Assembly (NCBI GenBank): GCA_016650115.1
Contig: JAENWI010000055.1
Span: 1 to 7,799 of the forward strand
Length of the DNA: 7,799 nucleotides
Direction of reading: 5' to 3'
DNA from: Peptostreptococcaceae bacterium
GTDB lineage: Bacteria > Bacillota > Clostridia > Peptostreptococcales > Anaerovoracaceae
Positions 7,044 through 7,799 of this stretch are shown piece by piece. Every line of letters begins with the position of its first letter. The first letter of the stretch is position 1. Made by a program: the position numbers and the translations under genes. The notes under the pieces were generated by a model, which did no database searches, was not told the origin of the DNA, and saw nothing but the letters and a program-made list of their open reading frames with translations.

Positions 7044-7059
7044 ATTTATTATAATAAAT
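7044..7059. repeat. 16-bp perfect AT-only palindrome upstream of the tRNA promoter
   Basis: ATTTATTATAATAAAT reads the same on both strands and ends 14 bases upstream of the tRNA-Leu -35 box. It could be a protein-binding site, part of an UP element, or chance in very AT-rich DNA. It has no loop and no adjacent T-tract in a position to make a terminator. The rest of the 139-base gap between the tRNA and the upstream gene shows nothing else recognisable. Confidence 0.4.
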
Positions 7060-7128
7060 ATAACCTTTCCATTTCAAGCTTATTTCTGTTGTTTTAGGAA
7101 TCCACCACATAATGTATTTTACATTTAT

Positions 7129-7782
7129 TTATATATTTTCATTAAAGAACAAGGCTAAATAAGTGTCTTTCAAAGTTTCATGTTTCACTTTTGTCACATC
7201 AAATTTAAGTATTCCGAAAACAATTTGTACACAAATACCAATAGCAAATGTAGCTAAAACAGTGCCAATACCAACCATGCCGCCTAAAAAATACCCAATT
7301 ATAACAACAAATACTTCAATTGCACTTCTGCAAACACCGATTGGGAATTTTGTTTTTCTTGACAAGGATACCATTAAACTGTCTCTAGGTCCAGCACCAA
7401 AACCAGATCCAATGTAAAAATAAGATGCAAAAGCTATTACAAATAATCCGATCATCATGCTTCCAATCCCAATAATAAAATTATCTGTAGTTGGAATTAA
7501 ATAGCTGTTATTTATCATATCGAAAAATATCCCAATCAGGAACATGTTAAGTATGGTTCCTATACCAATTTTTTCGCCCATGATTGCTGCAATCATAATA
7601 ATGACTAAACCAGTCATTATTGAAGCAATTCCCATAGTAATGTCAATCGTATTACTAATGCCTGAATGAAAAGCATCCCATGGGGAATAACCAATATTTG
7701 CCTTAATGGTAATTACAATACCCAACGCATATAAAAAAAGTCCAAATATTAATCTGACTAACCTTAAAATAGTTTTTTTCAT
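7129..7782 (-). CDS. YczE/YitT-like integral membrane protein, function unknown
   Basis: A 217-residue polytopic membrane protein resembling the YczE family (COG2364-like). Hydrophobic segments fall at about 8-26, 50-68, 74-90, 102-124, 148-166 and 172-192. Family-type motifs are GYSPWDAF (31-38) and GAGPRDSL (129-136), and IGIGT at 72-76 echoed by VGIGT at 170-174. Residues 14-90 and 112-188 align without a gap at a constant offset of 98, with 21 identities of 77, so the protein is an internal duplication. The short polar C-terminal tail (194-217) is not duplicated. No enzyme or transporter motif is visible; the biochemical role of the family is not established to my knowledge. The start is ATG with AGGA six bases upstream, 17 bases from the window edge, so its promoter is outside. 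No terminator is visible after its stop, so read-through into the tRNA is possible. Confidence 0.8.
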   Translation of the reverse strand: MKKTILRLVRLIFGLFLYALGIVITIKANIGYSPWDAFHSGISNTIDITMGIASIMTGLVIIMIAAIMGEKIGIGTILNMFLIGIFFDMINNSYLIPTTDNFIIGIGSMMIGLFVIAFASYFYIGSGFGAGPRDSLMVSLSRKTKFPIGVCRSAIEVFVVIIGYFLGGMVGIGTVLATFAIGICVQIVFGILKFDVTKVKHETLKDTYLALFFNENI

Positions 7783-7799
7783 AATAAATCCTATATATA

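Noticed and set aside
6830..7054. 74-residue plus-strand open frame
   Set aside because: Its centre is the antisense translation of tRNA-Leu. It has no convincing ribosome site and no protein-like features beyond that.
7111..7125. Small hairpin AATGTA-AAA-TACATT right after the YczE-like gene, considered as a terminator
   Set aside because: The stem is only six AT-rich pairs and the following sequence is GTGGTGG-like on the minus strand, with no T-tract.
1..7799. Search for CRISPR arrays, insertion sequences, phage genes, toxin-antitoxin pairs or a novel system
   Set aside because: Nearly all the window is accounted for by conserved housekeeping genes. I saw no direct repeats with spacers, terminal inverted repeats, transposase motifs or unexplained gene clusters.

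Overview
This window is AT-rich Gram-positive chromosomal DNA, most likely from a member of the Clostridia (Firmicutes). The signs are a HemZ-type coproporphyrinogen dehydrogenase, a bifunctional Rel followed by dtd, a metallo-hydrolase and hemZ (a gene order familiar from clostridial genomes), strong Shine-Dalgarno sequences, and a YczE-type membrane protein. An Eubacterium/Acetobacterium-like relative is possible, but I cannot fix the genus from the sequence alone. Every gene I can support lies on the minus strand, so the window reads from high to low coordinates.

Layout in the direction of transcription: (1) 7782-7129, a YczE/YitT-like integral membrane protein of unknown function, built from two gapless repeats. 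(2) 7128-6990, a short intergenic stretch with a 16-bp perfect AT palindrome and a near-consensus sigma-A promoter (TTGAAT-17-TAGAAT). (3) 6989-6903, tRNA-Leu(CAA) with an encoded CCA end. (4) 6847-6353, yajC with an unusually long charged C-terminal tail, closed by a strong intrinsic terminator. (5) A 210-base regulatory gap holding that terminator and a new promoter. (6) 6142 to the window edge, a tight run of five genes: secDF (a single fused gene), rel, dtd, a glyoxalase-II-like hydrolase and hemZ (cut off by the window at base 1).

The five-gene run looks like one transcription unit. Gaps are 12, 9 and 40 bases, the last junction is an 8-base overlap, and no terminator is visible inside. 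It joins protein export (SecDF), the stringent response (Rel), D-aminoacyl-tRNA editing (Dtd), a probable thioester hydrolase and tetrapyrrole synthesis. YajC, the usual SecDF partner, is immediately upstream but is separated transcriptionally.

This is essentially a conserved housekeeping region. I found no mobile element, CRISPR array, toxin-antitoxin or defence system, or biosynthetic cluster, and no clear candidate for an undescribed system. The points worth a second look are modest: transcriptional separation of yajC from secDF, the YajC tail, the missing recJ/apt between secDF and rel, the TTG start of hemZ, the possible tRNA-yajC co-transcript, and the exact internal repeat in the YczE-like protein.
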